A program made the position numbers and the translations under genes. Of a stretch of DNA of 64,000 bases, positions 61,101 through 64,000 are shown piece after piece (positions within the stretch are counted from its first letter, which is position 1; each line of letters starts with the position of its first letter). The DNA is taken from positions 37,521,457 to 37,585,456 of the forward strand of contig NC_092859.1 in assembly GCF_032062135.1 (NCBI RefSeq), written 5' to 3'. The DNA is from Pyxicephalus adspersus (lineage: Eukaryota > Chordata > Amphibia > Anura > Pyxicephalidae). Below the pieces are notes generated by a model. That model was not told the DNA's origin and did no database searches. It was given only the letters and a program-made list of their open reading frames with translations.

Positions 61101-61464
61101 TCCCAGGTCAAAAATTCTTATTTCGGGAGAGTGGATTTTAGTCTTTTTATACTTAAGGTTGACTCAAGTACATAAAGTCTTTCCAGGTTTGCTGTGTAGA
61201 TGTGTGGTTGGACTTGGGTCACATTTTATTGTTTTCCAGCCTGTTTGTTATGGCATGAGAACAGGTAACATGTACCATGTACAAAAAAAGTATCTACAGC
61301 CCAGGTGACAGCTGCAATTTACAGATACAGCTGTGTATCAGAACATTTCCTAGTGACGTGTATAGAGGAATACCCTGCTTCTCTATTCTAGATAGCACCT
61401 ACATAAAAAATAAGGTGATATGTTTCAAATCATCAATCATAACAATATTCTGTTAGGCCACATT
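61101..61464. other. No feature seen
   Basis: No gene recognised. Confidence 0.35.
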
Positions 61465-61740
61465 TACATGTATGTTGCCTAAACGAGCAGTCAAAATGTA
61501 AATTCACAGTGTACTGCACTGCTGGTACCCCAAGACACATGTATGGACACCGCAACACACTTGTGTTATAGCACTCCACATTATATCGATGTCTGAGATC
61601 TGAGTGCTGTTGTACGCTATATAAAAAAATTGCAAGTGCTTAACCAAAACCTGAGTTATTGATGCTTTGATGGAGCATTCAATTTTTATGGAATGCCTTA
61701 CTGAAACACGTTAACACATATAACAAAGGGCATTTAGATG
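61465..61740. repeat. Family N repeat copy
   Basis: GGACACCGCAACACACTTGTG and TACTGAAACACGTTAACAC match the word content of 42465-42715, with many TG/CA in place of CG. Confidence 0.4.
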
Positions 61741-64000
61741 TATTAACCAAATGTAATATTGTCAGTCCACCCTATATATTATATAAAGGTTTATCTAGTA
61801 AAGTACAGAACAACCAAGTGATCCTTAAAGTCATCAAAATAGCAGAAGGTTGGGAACAGCATTATATCATTGAAGGAAGGATCCTGGGAGACCTCCAAAT
61901 GCCCCTTTTTTAAAAACAGCCACATGACTTTTCTGTGTACTTTTTGGTGCACCAGGCACTGTGATCTCACGTCTGAACAAGGAGCAGGTAGCTATATATT
62001 GTCCAGAATCTGCAACTAACTATGTATCCAGCTCTGATTGTAGAATAAATATGAGAATAGTTCTACTCCAGACCATCTGCTCAACATATATTATCAGCAT
62101 TGGCCAGTGGGAAAAGCACCCCAGCCCCCAGACCAGTTATTCCTAGCATACCTTCTGAACCATTATTTTCTTTATTAGTTTCCTAGTTTAAATTCATCAT
62201 CGATTGACCTTGGTCTTTCTTATTCTGTTTCTCATTTCTCGTAATCCAATTTTTCCCCATAAGGACAGATTTACACCAGAATGCAAAGTGCACATGTTTT
62301 TTTCATACTTTTTGTTAGGCAGCTCATTCATATTGAATGGTCTGTGATTGCCTCTGAACACATTAAAAATAGGTCCTGCTCTACTTTGCAAAACCTAGCA
62401 ATCTAAAGTAAACAGAATATCTTTGTTTTGGCGTATATATTACTGTATAACATGCGGAAGTGCAACTAAAGTATATCTAAACCCAAAAACAACAATGTAA
62501 CATATTGCAATTTACCAGCCCTTAAAAATAGTGGCTTAATATGTCCATAATTTTACCAGGTAATTTAGTGAATAACACACTACTAAAATATTCCATGATG
62601 AAAAATTAATTACTGCCTGAAATGCATGGACCTGAACAATTCTCCACCAGGGAATGTTTCAGTGTATGTCAGATTCACTGCTTTATAAATAGACCCCTTT
62701 TTGCTAGTTGGAGATGGATTCAAGCAGAAGAAGTCTCTAGGCAAGATGTAAGTTTTGGCACGCCTTTATCCTTTGGATAACTTTTGTTAGGATTGCAATA
62801 GACTCATAAAAGCTGTCTCATTTGCATTTTAAAACAGGCCCTTCCTATTAGATACCAACGGCCTAAAAGTGAAACAAAAGTGTATAAGTCTGAGAAATAT
62901 TTCTCTGAATTGCTGCAGGATCCCATTGGACATCCCCCAGGGTTCTAGACTCTTGAATAGTTTTCCTTGTGGATAACCTGTTTCTGTTTCTGGACTACAT
63001 CCTGCTCCTTCTCTGCTGATATACCACAACTTTCCATCACTGGATTCTTTGTCTGTTCCACCAAGTCTTTAATTCTTCACTAGCTGATTCGCTTCTTTTG
63101 GCTCTCAAAATTACTTGCTTCAATTCTTTGTGGTTTTGTTATCCACTGGTTGTATCAGTGTATGTTCCTACAAGGACTGCACAGTATTGTTTGAAAACAT
63201 AGTTTGATTGTCCTATCTGTATACGTGTTTGGAAAATGTCTCTTTAAGTAAAAAAAAGAAAGATACTTATGTAAAATAGGTCAAGGTAAATCTTATCGTC
63301 AATATATATTACTCTTTTCAAAAAAACAGAAAAATTCAAATCAACCAGGGGCCTATTAAGATCAAATGCCAAACTTCACCAGTTATTGGCACAGTCTATA
63401 AACCACACACAAATGATAAATACTCTTAGAACTTCAACATTGTCCTAGCTAAGAACCCATCAATGTGATCAAGCTGCCTCTAATAAGATATTTTTTGTTG
63501 TCTAACTATCAGAGCCAATAAACTTTCACAAGTACATTGTTGAAAAGTTGCTTTCCAACATTTCTCTGCCATTGTTTTTACTAACCTAGAAAACCTGATC
63601 TGCATGACTGCAATGTGCTCTGACAAATTGTACAGGGTCCCATTATTCCCTTTCATTAATCTGAGTCTTTGGCTGTATAAGCATTTTTCTAATTACATAT
63701 TCTGCCTTCCTCATCAGAAATATTTTAACACAGATGACTAGCTAGAAAAAAAAAATGTTATTTTCTTGATTAATGATATTAAAAAGTCTACCATACAGAA
63801 ACAATCCTGATTTTAATCCAGTTTTTTTAACAGACAAATGTAGACCCTGAGAATGTCTAATGATAATATTTCCCATGTCAATAGTTGGTGCCATCACCAA
63901 GGGTCTGGATAGGCTGTACTAGCTATTCATTTGCATGTAGAAACACTTCATACCTCTTACATTTCTTTTCCAAATCAGAATTCTGATTTATTACATTTAT
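61741..64000. other. Gene-free right edge
   Basis: 62700-63100 has LTR-like wording (CTGTTTCTGGACTACATCC) without defined ends. 63470-63740 is an even-composition, unique-looking block and a conserved non-coding candidate. No exon seen. Confidence 0.35.

Noticed and set aside
61690..61720. GAAACACGTTAACAC as a ribozyme box
   Set aside because: Part of the family N repeat; no CTGANGA box or stem upstream.

Overview
The window looks like vertebrate nuclear DNA, most likely from a frog (inference). It is AT-rich and has long gene-free stretches, many (TA)n, (GATA)n and (GA)n tracts, and dense old transposon copies: L1, Tc1/mariner, hAT-like elements, LTR pieces and many palindromic MITEs. Several repeats resemble families I associate with ranoid frogs, such as the palindrome opening GGGCCTGATTTATTAAAGC and the element opening ACAGGTAGTCCC. 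No bacterial, phage, CRISPR or rRNA feature is present. I see no multi-exon gene. The longest open frames are 130-155 codons; those I can explain lie in repeats, and none is gene-like.

Layout. 1-9 kb: sparse DNA with MITEs (2.6-3.3, 3.8-4.5, 6.1-6.5 kb) and TA/GATA microsatellites. 9.9-10.8 kb: a broken Tc1-like transposase on the minus strand. 11.7-12.1 kb: stacked MITE relics. 14.1-15.5 kb: a minus-strand L1 insertion with a perfect 10-bp target duplication, carrying both element ends but little between. 15.8-20.9 kb: MITEs and a hAT-like relic. 21.7-22.2 and 27.2-28.1 kb: two fold-back elements carrying a hammerhead-ribozyme-like motif; the second has a 19-bp target duplication and sits inside another repeat. 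26.5-27.1 and 32.4-33.1 kb: solo LTR-like copies in opposite orientation. 36.2-36.4 kb (minus): the only candidate host coding exon. 37.1-37.6 kb: a second Tc1-like relic. 38-46 kb: mostly unresolved. 45.7-48.6 kb: several palindromic MITEs, one very rich in CpG. 51.9-52.4 kb (minus): the best-preserved hammerhead-like motif. 53.8-54.7 kb: a hAT element with an 8-bp target duplication, a nested TA-flanked MITE and twin hairpins. 55.3-61.1 kb: an inverted pair of LTR-like sequences plus MITEs. 61-64 kb: mostly unique sequence with one block that looks like a conserved non-coding element.

The most interesting signal is the family of ribozyme-like motifs at 22.04, 27.50, 28.00, 29.87 and 51.96 kb. 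They share a CTGANGA-like box, a short stem II, a GAAA box and a palindromic ACGCGT, and at 51.96 kb the motif is enclosed by an imperfect long stem. This architecture is known from Penelope-like retroelements. All calls come from reading the sequence; no database search was run.
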